The notes under the pieces were generated by a model. That model did no database searches, was not told the origin of the DNA, and was given only the letters and a program-made list of their open reading frames with translations. A DNA stretch of 64,000 nucleotides from Bog-159 sp963843255 (GTDB lineage Bacteria; Acidobacteriota; Terriglobia; Bryobacterales; Bryobacteraceae): contig CAWJJQ010000010.1 of assembly GCA_963843255.1 (NCBI GenBank), positions 372,001 to 436,000 on the forward strand, in the 5' to 3' direction. This document shows, piece by piece, positions 56,966-64,000 of the stretch (position 1 is the stretch's first letter; each line of letters starts with the position of its first letter). A program made the position numbers and the translations under genes.

Positions 56966-58695
56966 CGCTCCGGCCGTTGCTTTCCCGCGCCGTAATCGGG
57001 GAGCGCTCCTGGTCCGTGCTGCTCGACCTGGCGGTCTTCGCCGCGGTGCTGGCTGGCATCCAGGGCCTGCTGGTGATCACGCGCTACTGGTTCGGCGCGG
57101 TCACCCCCGCGGCCCACATTTCGCGCTCGCCGGGCGCTTTGCCGCTATACGCCTTCTATTCCGTGGTGCGCATCTCGGTGGCCTACTTGCTGAGCCTGCT
57201 CTTTGCACTGGTATACGGATACGTCGCCGCATACAACCGCCGATTGGAGGGCATCATGGTGGCCATTCTGGATATTCTCCAGTCCATTCCGGTGCTCAGT
57301 TTCCTGCCGGGCGTAATGCTGGCTATGGTGGCGCTTTTTCCTACCCGCCAGCTCGGCGTAGAATTCGGCGCCATCCTCCTGATCTTTACCGGGCAAGTTT
57401 GGAACATGGCCTTCAGTTTTTATGCCTCGCTGAAATCCATCCCGCGAGAGTTGCGTGAGGCAGCCCGTATCTACGGCTTCGGCAAGTGGCAGCGCTTTGT
57501 CGAGCTGGAACTGCCGTACGGCGCGATAGGCCTGGTATGGAATTCCATGGTCTCGGTGGCCGGCGGCTGGTTCTTCCTGATGGCTTGCGAGATGTTCGTG
57601 CTGGGCAAGCGCGATTTCCGCTTGCCCGGTTTGGGCTCGTACCTGCAGACTGCGGCCAGCGCCGGGGACACGGCCGCCATCTTCTGGGGTTTGGGCGCGA
57701 TGGTCGGCGTCATCCTGCTCATCGACCAGGTAGTCTGGCGGCCCGCCATCGCCTGGTCGGATAAATTCAAATTCGAGCAGGTGGAGAGCGGCACCCAGAC
57801 CAAATCGGCGCTCCTGAATCTATTGCGCCGGTCGAACCTGCTGGAGCGCTTCCGCGTGGCCGTGATGACGCCATTATCGGAGCGGCTCACCATGCGGTTG
57901 GCGCGCAGCCCGGTAGCCGCGGAACAGCCTGTGCCCTCGCCGCAATGGAAGACCGTGGCAGCTATGATTGTTGGCGCTTTGCTGGGCGGGGCCATCCTTT
58001 ATGCGCTCTTCGGCGCCGTGATGACGCTCAAAACGCTCACTGTACCCGAGTTGGTCTCCACGCTCCAGGGCGCGGCCGCCACGTTCGGTCGGGTGCTCGT
58101 TTCCCTCGCCATCTCCGCTCTCTGGACCATTCCCGCCGGGGTGGCCATCGGCTTCAACCCGAAACTGGCGCGCTTTGCGCAGCCGTTTGCCCAGCTTGCG
58201 GCCTCAGTCCCCGCTACCGCGCTGTTTCCGGTGCTTCTGCTGGCCTTGATTCGCATGGGTGGCGGACTGGGCGTGGGATCGATCCTGCTCATGCTACTCG
58301 GCACCCAGTGGTATGTCCTGTTTAACGTGATCGCCGGCGCCATGGCCATCCCCTCGGACCTGCGCGAAGTCGCCGATGTGTTCCGCTTTCCCTGGTTGGA
58401 CCGGTGGCAGACCGTGATCCTACCCGGGATTTTTCCCTACCTGATTACCGGTATGGTAACCGCGTCGGGGGGCGCCTGGAACGCCAGCATCGTGGCCGAA
58501 TATTTCCATTTCAAGGGGCAGACCCTGCAGACGATCGGTTTGGGAGCGCAGATCAGCTCGGCCACCGATACCGGCAATTTCGACCTGCTGCTGCTATCGA
58601 CCATCGTTATGGCGGCTTTGGTGGTGACCGTAAACCGCGCGCTTTGGCGGCGGCTTTACAGGCTGGCGCAAACCCGCTTCAAGCTGGAAGGTTAA
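56962..58695 (+). CDS. Two-domain NitT/TauT-like ABC permease
   Basis: 577-aa membrane protein made of two fused BPD_transp_1 domains (about 60-270 and 340-577). Each has an EAA-like loop: 'SLKSIPRELREAARIYGFGKWQRFVELELPYG' and 'AMAIPSDLREVADVFRFPWLDRWQTVILPG'. It therefore supplies both halves of the channel. Substrate families include sulfonate, nitrate and bicarbonate, but no periplasmic binding protein is encoded nearby, so direction and substrate are open. TTG start overlapping the ATPase stop by 4 bp. Confidence 0.93.
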   Translation: MTLRPLLSRAVIGERSWSVLLDLAVFAAVLAGIQGLLVITRYWFGAVTPAAHISRSPGALPLYAFYSVVRISVAYLLSLLFALVYGYVAAYNRRLEGIMVAILDILQSIPVLSFLPGVMLAMVALFPTRQLGVEFGAILLIFTGQVWNMAFSFYASLKSIPRELREAARIYGFGKWQRFVELELPYGAIGLVWNSMVSVAGGWFFLMACEMFVLGKRDFRLPGLGSYLQTAASAGDTAAIFWGLGAMVGVILLIDQVVWRPAIAWSDKFKFEQVESGTQTKSALLNLLRRSNLLERFRVAVMTPLSERLTMRLARSPVAAEQPVPSPQWKTVAAMIVGALLGGAILYALFGAVMTLKTLTVPELVSTLQGAAATFGRVLVSLAISALWTIPAGVAIGFNPKLARFAQPFAQLAASVPATALFPVLLLALIRMGGGLGVGSILLMLLGTQWYVLFNVIAGAMAIPSDLREVADVFRFPWLDRWQTVILPGIFPYLITGMVTASGGAWNASIVAEYFHFKGQTLQTIGLGAQISSATDTGNFDLLLLSTIVMAALVVTVNRALWRRLYRLAQTRFKLEG

Positions 58696-58759
58696 CCACC
58701 GACTACCCGCTTTTGACACTAAACTATTTCCTGCCTAATGCCGATAGACTGAGACAGAG

Positions 58760-59374
58760 ATGAGTGAACCGTCGGAAAACCCCTGGCAGGGGCGATGGTG
58801 GGACCTGCCGCCGTTGATTCTGCATCCGTTCGAGCGCGGCCTTGAAATGTCTGCGGCGAGAGATAGCATCCGTCTCTCTTTGCACCTGAATGGCATGGGT
58901 GAAGCGGATGCGGACAAAGAGCCATTGCTGCGCGGCCGTTACGCCGAGTTCCGCATGCTATGCCTGGTGGGGAAAGACGCCATGCGGTGGATCATGCAAT
59001 GCGTAGATTTTTCCAGCCGCGACGGCGTGCTGGCTGGCGCCGGCATCCGTCCCCAGAGCTTCGCCGATCTTTTGGTAAATCGTACACCAGCCGCCGTCGG
59101 CGCCCGCTTCGAAAGTTGGGGAGTGATGGATTACCGGCGCATCCTGGCGCGCGCCATAGGCATCAATGCCGTCTTTCCAAAGCCGCCGGATTACGGCGTG
59201 ATCACCAGCGGGTTCCTGGAAGAATATTACGCCTTCGCCGACGGTTTGTTCGTGATTCACCAGCGCCTGGCGCAGTTTCCCCGCCTGGAGCCGGAGTCCT
59301 TCGGTTTCTCCCTGTACACCTCGGACGAGTATCTGAGCACCCTGGCCTGCGGCCTGGACGACGCGCCGGCGTGA
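58760..59374 (+). CDS. Hypothetical protein downstream of the ABC system
   Basis: 204 aa, cytoplasmic, no motif recognised. Visible text: 'NPWQGRWWDLPPLILHPFERGLEMSAARDSIRLSLHLNG', 'GKDAMRWIMQCVDFSSRDGVLAGAGIRPQSFADLLVNRTPA', 'MDYRRILARAIGINAVFPKPPDYGVITSGFLEEYYAFADGLFVIHQR'. The Trp/Pro-rich N-terminus and regular composition suggest a real folded protein. A perfect TTGACA lies at 58713-58718, but no good -10 is at the right distance. A link to the preceding transporter is possible only by position. Confidence 0.8.
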   Translation: MSEPSENPWQGRWWDLPPLILHPFERGLEMSAARDSIRLSLHLNGMGEADADKEPLLRGRYAEFRMLCLVGKDAMRWIMQCVDFSSRDGVLAGAGIRPQSFADLLVNRTPAAVGARFESWGVMDYRRILARAIGINAVFPKPPDYGVITSGFLEEYYAFADGLFVIHQRLAQFPRLEPESFGFSLYTSDEYLSTLACGLDDAPA

Positions 59375-59500
59375 CCTGACTCCGCAAATTATTTCCGATT
59401 ATTTACAGATTTCCGTTGCCCGCTGCAACATTCCGCGCCCCTCGTTGCACTACCTTGTAGGCACGCAGCGGCTGGCTGCGTGAGGGGGAGGAGCCGGAAC
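59375..59500. other. Non-coding gap with a 7-bp hairpin before a strong RBS
   Basis: ACGCAGC-GGCTG-GCTGCGT (59463-59481) is a perfect dyad placed just upstream of the GGGGGAGGAG ribosome site (59483-59492). It could modulate translation of the following small gene. The rest of 59375-59500 shows nothing recognisable. Confidence 0.4.
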
Positions 59501-59707
59501 ATGAGATCGCAGCCGAGGAGTACCTTGCAGGAAAGGCAGTTGCGTGCCGAGGTCCAACAGATTCTGCGTTTGTTGGAGCGCACCCGGCGCACCCGCCGGC
59601 AGGCTCGCCTGCTGGTCGCGCTGGAGGCCGGCGTCTCGCGTCCACGCAGCCGCGCGCGGGCGCTGGGCCGACCATCGAAGTATCGTTCCGGTCAGGTAGG
59701 GATCTAG
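59501..59707 (+). CDS. Small basic protein, function unknown
   Basis: 68 aa, Arg-rich and helical ('LQERQLRAEVQQILRLLERTRRTRRQARLLVALEAG'). The case for it is a very strong ribosome site (GGGGGAGGAG, 8 nt before the ATG) in an otherwise gene-free stretch. Charge and length would suit a nucleic-acid-binding peptide, but no family is recognised. A CAGCCC-N5-GGGCTG hairpin follows the stop at 59713-59729. The remaining 59730-59928 shows nothing. Confidence 0.4.
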   Translation: MRSQPRSTLQERQLRAEVQQILRLLERTRRTRRQARLLVALEAGVSRPRSRARALGRPSKYRSGQVGI

Positions 59708-59928
59708 TGGGCCAGCCCCCAAAGGGCTGCGGCAAATCCCGGACTGCAGTTCTGCGATGGCGCTTCAATTGATACACACTCAGACGGCAACTATGGCCGC
59801 CGTCGCGTCTGGTGCCTTGGCGCCCGTCTCTCAGCATGATTTCGGCTTCCCGCGAGCTGTTCCAAGGCTTCGAGGGACACAGTGCCCCGGGCCGCGTTAG
59901 GGCCAAAACATGCTAGCTTGAAACTGAT

Positions 59929-60138
59929 ATGGGCCAAATTCAAATCCTCGCCTTCGTCACGCTTCTGGCGGTGGCGGGGGCTGTGCTGATGTATCAGCGC
60001 TGGATGCTCGACGCCCTGATCGAAGCCATCAACCGCTTCCGCGGCGGTGGTCCGCCGCGGCCTATGCACCCGTCGCCCGTAGGCGATGCCGCGCTCCTGC
60101 GCCGGCGCGCTAAGCCGGCCGGCAAATACCACTGCTAG
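59929..60138 (+). CDS. Small single-TM protein, function unknown
   Basis: 69 aa. One N-terminal TM (residues 4-22, 'IQILAFVTLLAVAGAVLMY') and a cytoplasmic tail with 'DALIEAINRFRGGGPPRPMHPSPVGDAALLRRR'. The RGGGPPRPMHPSP segment looks like a conserved linear motif of small acidobacterial membrane proteins; this is recollection, not a search result. A TGCTAGCTT element 9 nt before the ATG may be the -10, implying a very short leader. Ends shortly before the convergent oxidase gene. Confidence 0.6.
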   Translation: MGQIQILAFVTLLAVAGAVLMYQRWMLDALIEAINRFRGGGPPRPMHPSPVGDAALLRRRAKPAGKYHC

Positions 60139-60169
60139 CGCAAGAGCCGCCACCCTCCGTTTCGCGCGA

Positions 60170-61318
60170 TTAATAGACGCTGCGGTTCTGCGTCTCCAAC
60201 TTGGTGGCCAGCGAGTACCGCACCTCCACCGGTCCCCCGTCCTGCACCCGCGCCGCCGCGTATTCCCCCACCGCCGGACCATGCTTAAAGCCGTGGCCCG
60301 ACCCGCCGCCCACCAGCCAGACATTCGACATCTCCGGATGCCGGTCAATCAGGAAGTCGCCGTTAGAAGTATTCTCATACTGGCAAACCCGCGCTTCCAC
60401 CAGCGGCGCCCCGCGCAGGGCGGGAAATCGTTCGCTCAGGAATTCCCGCGCCTCCACCAGACCCTCCGCCGATGGCACGCGATCCGTCGTGTCCGGGTCC
60501 ATCCGCGGCCCATGCTGGTCCAGCGCAATTTTGAATCCCCGATTCTCCAGGTTGGGAAGTCCGTAAGGCCCGCGCGGATCGCTGAAGTCGATCCATGCCG
60601 GCATGGCCGGCGCGGAAAATTGCCGGTCGCCCGCCGGGGTGCCGAAAAAGAACACCTCCTGCCTGGTAGGCTCGATGCGCTTTCCCAACAAAGCCGGAAA
60701 AATCTTGGGCAGCCACGGACCACAGGCAAACACGAAGGTCCCCGCGCGAATGCTCTCCCCCGTGGCCGTGCGCACGGCGGAAAGCGTCCCGCGGCCTTCT
60801 GGAGCAACGATCACCTCGGGCAGAAATGCGACCCCCGCCCGCACCGCGTCCGCCACCACCGCCTCCACCGCGCGCCGCGCCATCAGCGCGCCGCTTTCCG
60901 GCTCGAAGATACCCCAAGTCCCGTGCGCGAATACGATTTGCCGGTAGCGGGCCTGTAGTTCCGCGGGATGCAGGATCTCAAAACGCACGCCGCAGCGGCC
61001 CAGCGTGCGCAGCGTATTTTCCGTGTATGCGTTGCCCTCCGCCGCGATCCACAGCACCCCGGTGGGATGAAACAGAGGCAGGCCCGTGCGCGCGAAGAAT
61101 TCCCGCCACAGCGTCAGGGACCGCATGGCCGACCGTGTGTAGATCTCGTCCGCGCCGTAGCCCATGCGAATGATGCGCGATTCCCCGCCCGAACTGGACC
61201 GCGAATTGCCCGCGCCAAACGCATCGATCAGAGCCACCTGCCGCCCAGCCCGCCGCAAATGATGCGCGGTCCACGCACCGAATACACCGGCGCCGATCAC
61301 GGCCACGTCATAGATCAT
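60170..61318 (-). CDS. FAD-dependent oxidoreductase, monomeric sarcosine oxidase/MTOX-like
   Basis: 382-aa DAO-family flavoenzyme, near the 389 aa of monomeric sarcosine oxidase. FAD site 'DVAVIGAGVFGAWTAHHL' (GxGxxG), then 'SSSGGESRIIRMGY' as in MSOX. Cys312 in 'ARVCQYENTSNGDFLIDRHP' is at the position of the covalent flavin link (Cys315 in MSOX). The C-terminus has 'VWLVGGGSGHGFKHGPAVGE'. It probably oxidises an N-methyl amino acid to the free amine plus formaldehyde and H2O2. No folate or formaldehyde gene is adjacent; transcribed alone. Confidence 0.94.
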   Translation of the reverse strand: MIYDVAVIGAGVFGAWTAHHLRRAGRQVALIDAFGAGNSRSSSGGESRIIRMGYGADEIYTRSAMRSLTLWREFFARTGLPLFHPTGVLWIAAEGNAYTENTLRTLGRCGVRFEILHPAELQARYRQIVFAHGTWGIFEPESGALMARRAVEAVVADAVRAGVAFLPEVIVAPEGRGTLSAVRTATGESIRAGTFVFACGPWLPKIFPALLGKRIEPTRQEVFFFGTPAGDRQFSAPAMPAWIDFSDPRGPYGLPNLENRGFKIALDQHGPRMDPDTTDRVPSAEGLVEAREFLSERFPALRGAPLVEARVCQYENTSNGDFLIDRHPEMSNVWLVGGGSGHGFKHGPAVGEYAAARVQDGGPVEVRYSLATKLETQNRSVY

Positions 61319-61375
61319 GCGTTTTTCATTTTATCCTCGTCTGAGTATTGGGCGTTTTGGAAACTGTAGCCGTCA

Positions 61376-62119
61376 CTACTTGCCGGTGAGCACGGCGGCC
61401 AGATACCGGAGTTCGGACTCCACTTCGCCAGGATCGGCGACCGTATCCGCGATTTCCTGGCGAAAGAGGTCCCGATACCGCTTGCGAAGCCTGTGAATGG
61501 CCACTTTGAGCGCTCCCTCTGACGTGTTCATCTCGCACGCCAGCGCCGCATAGGGAGCGTCGGACTGTCCCAGAAGGAACATCTTCAACCGCTCGAAATG
61601 CTCCGGGCGGCCGTGATGCACGAACTCGTTTCGCAATCTCTCAACCACTCGGTCGAGCAGCGAAAGCGCCCAGCGCCGTTCGAAGATCCGCTCCGGTGTC
61701 TCATCGTGTGCTGGCTCGCGTTGGTACCGCTCTTCGCCTGACGAAAATTCCAGCGGCACAACTACTCCTCCGCCCCGTTTATGCGCGCGCTGGCGGTCCC
61801 CTTCGTCGGCCACAAAGAATTTGAGCGAAGTCAGGAGAAAGGATCGGAAACGGCCCTTTTCCGGGTCGGCCCGATCGAGGTATCGCCCTTCCAGCACGCG
61901 CACGAAGAACTCCTGCGTGAGATCCTGCGCCTGGTCCGCCGGATAACCGCGCCGCCGCAGATAGGCATACAAGGGATACCAGTAGTTTTCGCACAGCGAA
62001 ACCAGGGCGGACCGAGCCTCCTTCCGCTGTGGATCGCCGGCGGCCACCACCAGGGTCCACCGCGTCGTCGGAAACTGCGACGGCCCCGGCAGCGTATGCA
62101 TGGTCTGGCTTCTTGTCAT
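61376..62119 (-). CDS. ECF-like RNA polymerase sigma factor
   Basis: 247 aa. Region 2: 'YWYPLYAYLRRRGYPADQAQDLTQEFFVRVLE', 'GRFRSFLLTSLKFFVADEGDRQRAHKRGGG'. Region 4: 'APYAALACEMNTSEGALKVAIHRLRKRYRDLF'. The long linker and QDLTQEFF text are typical of the sigma factors linked to Ser/Thr kinases in acidobacteria and planctomycetes. AGGAAAT directly precedes the ATG. It is downstream of the TPR protein on the same strand, the reverse of the usual sigma-then-kinase order. Confidence 0.94.
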   Translation of the reverse strand: MTRSQTMHTLPGPSQFPTTRWTLVVAAGDPQRKEARSALVSLCENYWYPLYAYLRRRGYPADQAQDLTQEFFVRVLEGRYLDRADPEKGRFRSFLLTSLKFFVADEGDRQRAHKRGGGVVVPLEFSSGEERYQREPAHDETPERIFERRWALSLLDRVVERLRNEFVHHGRPEHFERLKMFLLGQSDAPYAALACEMNTSEGALKVAIHRLRKRYRDLFRQEIADTVADPGEVESELRYLAAVLTGK

Positions 62120-62188
62120 ATTTCCTCGGGAGCATTCCGTTGAACAGGATAAGGAATCGGGACCTCCAAAGTTACACCGGTACGACGG

Positions 62189-64000
62189 TCACCTGGCGTA
62201 CTCCGCCTTAGCTTGCTGGACGGCCGGAATATCGGGATCGGCGTCCTTCCAAAGCGCGAGGAGTTCCCTGTAGACGGCGGCCGATTTCGCGCGATCTCCG
62301 GAAGCGGACAACGCTCTGGCCAGTTGAAGACGCGCCATGGGTCCCATCGGATCGTTCAGCATGATACCCGGATGATCGAGAATCTTTTGAAACTCAGCCG
62401 CTGCTTCGCGGTGGTGTCCCAACCGGGAATAAGCCAGGCCGCGCACGTAGACCGGGTAGAGAGCCCCGAAGAAGGAACCATCCCAGAATGCTGTACCCGG
62501 AACCGCGAGGTCGTACGGAGTTGCCACTTGTGTCATTTCGAGTGCCTTGGCCGGGTCCCCCTGGTTGAGCGCTTCGAGCGCCCGCAGCGCAGGCAGGTAA
62601 CTGAACTGGACAGATGTATCCTCCGGGTAGCGCTTTTCAAGGTCCGCCTCGATCTTGTGAGCTTGCGCGGACTCGTGCAGCAGCGCCAGCGCAAAGGCCG
62701 GCCCATAATCGGCATCCCTGCTGCGGTACAGCGCCAAGGCCGCCCCAGCGCTTCTTTTCGCTTCCATACGAGTTTCAAACAGCGCATCCCAGGCGGCACG
62801 AGCGCCTTCAAACTGGGCGGCCCGCTCGCGCAAACCCGCCTGGCGAGATAAGATCACCGCGCGGTCCGATAGCCGGGCCGCTTCCTTTAGCCGCCCCTGA
62901 TACGCCAAGGTCAGGGCTTCCTGGTGCTCAAACCACCCCTGGCCTTCCAATTTTGCCTGACGGTAAGTCATTTCCCTTTCCATTGCCGCGTGGTCGCTTC
63001 GCAGAAAAGCGATAAAGTACCGGCATAGCGAGAACTGAGTGACTTCGATCCTGCGTCCCGATGCCTTACGAAGCACGGCCTCGGCTTCCGGCAGGCGGTT
63101 CAGATAGATATACGCAAAAGCCACATTTTCGTAGCCGATAGCGTAATCCGGATCGAGTTCGATAGCTCTTTGACCTTCTTCCGCGGCTTTGTCGTAATGG
63201 CCCGACCCCTGCGTCGTGAAAGCCGCCAAAAACCCGCGGGGCGGGAGGTCCCGGGGATACTTTTGGGCCCACGATTCAAGCGTCTGTCGCGCCATTTCCA
63301 GGTTTCTGGTTACCTGCCGGTGATAGTTGAAAGTGATGAAATAATTCTCCCGGTCGCTAACCCGATTCCGTAGTTCGTAAGCCTTGGCTATATTTTGACC
63401 TCCAAGTTCAGACTCCCCGAAGGCAGCATAGGCCCGTCCCAGGTAGGCATAAGCCATCGCAAATTTCGGGTCGAGCTCTACGGCTCGCTTCAGGAGTGAA
63501 ACGGCTTCGGCTGTCTGTGCCCCGCCTCGCTGTTGCGCCTTCATGGCAGCACTGTAGGATCTCCATGCCTCCAGAGAGGCAGTGGTAGCCTCATCCGGCA
63601 GACTGGGTTCCTTGGGAACAGGCGGAAGCGACTCCCCGGCCCGGGTCCGGAATCGGTTTACCATTTGCCCCAACGCCGTGAAGACGTCCTCTTTCTTGGC
63701 TGCCGGCGCCTGTTCCTCGTCCAGAACATCTCCCGTCCGGCAATTCCTGGCGCGCAAGCTCAACACGTACTCGCTTCCGAGGCTTGTGATGGAGCCCTCC
63801 ACGACTGCGGCACTGCCCGTCCGCTCGCAGATTTCGGATGCAACATCCGGGGTAAGCTTCGCATCCGGAGCCCGGACCATCAGGCGCAATGTCTCCCTTA
63901 TGCGCGCATCCGGAAGCACGCTGAGCGAGGGCGACTTCCCAAGTTCCCCGGCCATTAGCTGGCGCAGCGTACCGTCGAATGCCGGATCCCCCGTGGCATT
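62189..64000 (-). CDS. TPR-repeat protein, probable C-terminal part of a receptor kinase (partial)
   Basis: At least 603 residues; the 5' end lies past base 64000 in the same frame ('TGDPAFDGTLRQLMAGELGKSP' continues through the edge). The first 130 residues resemble the TolB-N-like segment found between the kinase or winged-helix part and the TPRs in acidobacterial proteins ('SLSVLPDARIRETLRLM', 'ICERTGSAAVVEGSITSLGSEYVLSL'). About ten TPR units follow, for example 'DPKFAMAYAYLGRAYAAFGE' and 'DPDYAIGYENVAFAYIYLNRLPEAE'. The missing N-terminus is likely a Ser/Thr kinase or DNA-binding domain (inference). The sigma factor follows after 69 nt. Confidence 0.88.
   Translation of the reverse strand, partial: NATGDPAFDGTLRQLMAGELGKSPSLSVLPDARIRETLRLMVRAPDAKLTPDVASEICERTGSAAVVEGSITSLGSEYVLSLRARNCRTGDVLDEEQAPAAKKEDVFTALGQMVNRFRTRAGESLPPVPKEPSLPDEATTASLEAWRSYSAAMKAQQRGGAQTAEAVSLLKRAVELDPKFAMAYAYLGRAYAAFGESELGGQNIAKAYELRNRVSDRENYFITFNYHRQVTRNLEMARQTLESWAQKYPRDLPPRGFLAAFTTQGSGHYDKAAEEGQRAIELDPDYAIGYENVAFAYIYLNRLPEAEAVLRKASGRRIEVTQFSLCRYFIAFLRSDHAAMEREMTYRQAKLEGQGWFEHQEALTLAYQGRLKEAARLSDRAVILSRQAGLRERAAQFEGARAAWDALFETRMEAKRSAGAALALYRSRDADYGPAFALALLHESAQAHKIEADLEKRYPEDTSVQFSYLPALRALEALNQGDPAKALEMTQVATPYDLAVPGTAFWDGSFFGALYPVYVRGLAYSRLGHHREAAAEFQKILDHPGIMLNDPMGPMARLQLARALSASGDRAKSAAVYRELLALWKDADPDIPAVQQAKAEYAR

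Noticed and set aside
58713..58718. Perfect TTGACA as -35 for the 58760 gene
   Set aside because: At 17 nt downstream only TAATGC is found, too poor for a -10, so no promoter is claimed.

Overview
The window looks like a chromosomal segment of a high-GC member of the Acidobacteriota, most likely of the Solibacter/Bryobacter type. Family content supports this: three FtsX/MacB-like 'acidobacterial duplicated orphan permeases' without ATPase partners, a reaction-centre-type multihaem cytochrome c, a DUF1552 protein, a ThuA protein, a TIGR02999-type sigma factor next to a kinase with a TolB-like propeller, and a BlaI/M56 pair. No tRNA, rRNA, CRISPR array, phage gene or insertion sequence was seen. 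Both window edges cut genes: a CocE-type hydrolase on the left and a TPR protein on the right.

Layout. 1-3.4 kb (minus): APC permease, dimethylarginine dimethylaminohydrolase and CocE-like hydrolase, tightly spaced and probably one operon. 3.5-5.9 kb (plus): membrane diguanylate cyclase. 5.9-10.8 kb (minus): Gfo/Idh/MocA oxidoreductase, orphan permease, ferredoxin-NADP reductase. 10.8-16.3 kb: secreted Pro/Gly-rich protein (plus), second orphan permease (minus), Nramp-like transporter (plus), Crp/Fnr regulator (minus). 16.6-20.9 kb (minus): four-gene YtrA-type operon (GntR regulator, ABC ATPase, two paralogous membrane proteins) with a visible operator. 21-24.4 kb: PpiD-like foldase and DedA protein (plus), ThuA protein (minus). 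24.5-29.8 kb: DUF1552 protein (minus), quinoprotein-like propeller, FHA/lytic-transglycosylase fusion and tetrahaem cytochrome c (plus). 29.8-33.9 kb (minus): TetR regulator, membrane methyltransferase, AhpD-like protein, then M56 peptidase with its BlaI repressor. 34.2-39.7 kb: small secreted proteins, a decayed alpha/beta hydrolase, sigma factor plus receptor kinase, and a degenerate receiver protein. 39.8-43.5 kb: VirB10/TrbI-like envelope protein (minus), then rpmI-rplT-zapB-like-zapA-DUF1684 (plus) and a DUF5658 protein (minus). 43.6-48.5 kb (minus): third orphan permease, then a kinase/Asp-box-propeller fusion directly followed by a MoaD/ThiS-like sulfur carrier. 48.6-59.4 kb: ABC-2 exporter, hypothetical, site-2 protease, APH-like kinase (all plus), CocE hydrolase (minus), NitT/TauT-like ABC system (plus) and a hypothetical. 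59.4-64 kb: two small proteins (plus), sarcosine-oxidase-like enzyme, ECF-like sigma factor and TPR protein (minus).

The window is rich in signalling and envelope functions: two Ser/Thr kinases, two sigma factors, c-di-GMP synthesis, FHA, BlaI/M56, a pseudo-receiver, ADOP permeases and foldases. The most unusual items are the kinase/propeller + ubiquitin-like pair, the FHA-to-peptidoglycan fusion, the M56 protein with a 13-unit heptad tail, a Pro/Gly insert inside a LolA/DUF4412-like fold, and a REP-like hairpin repeat that also lies in frame inside a coding sequence. Several promoters are readable and some place the start site at or next to the start codon (leaderless candidates).

All calls come from reading the sequence and recalling family motifs. 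No database search was run.
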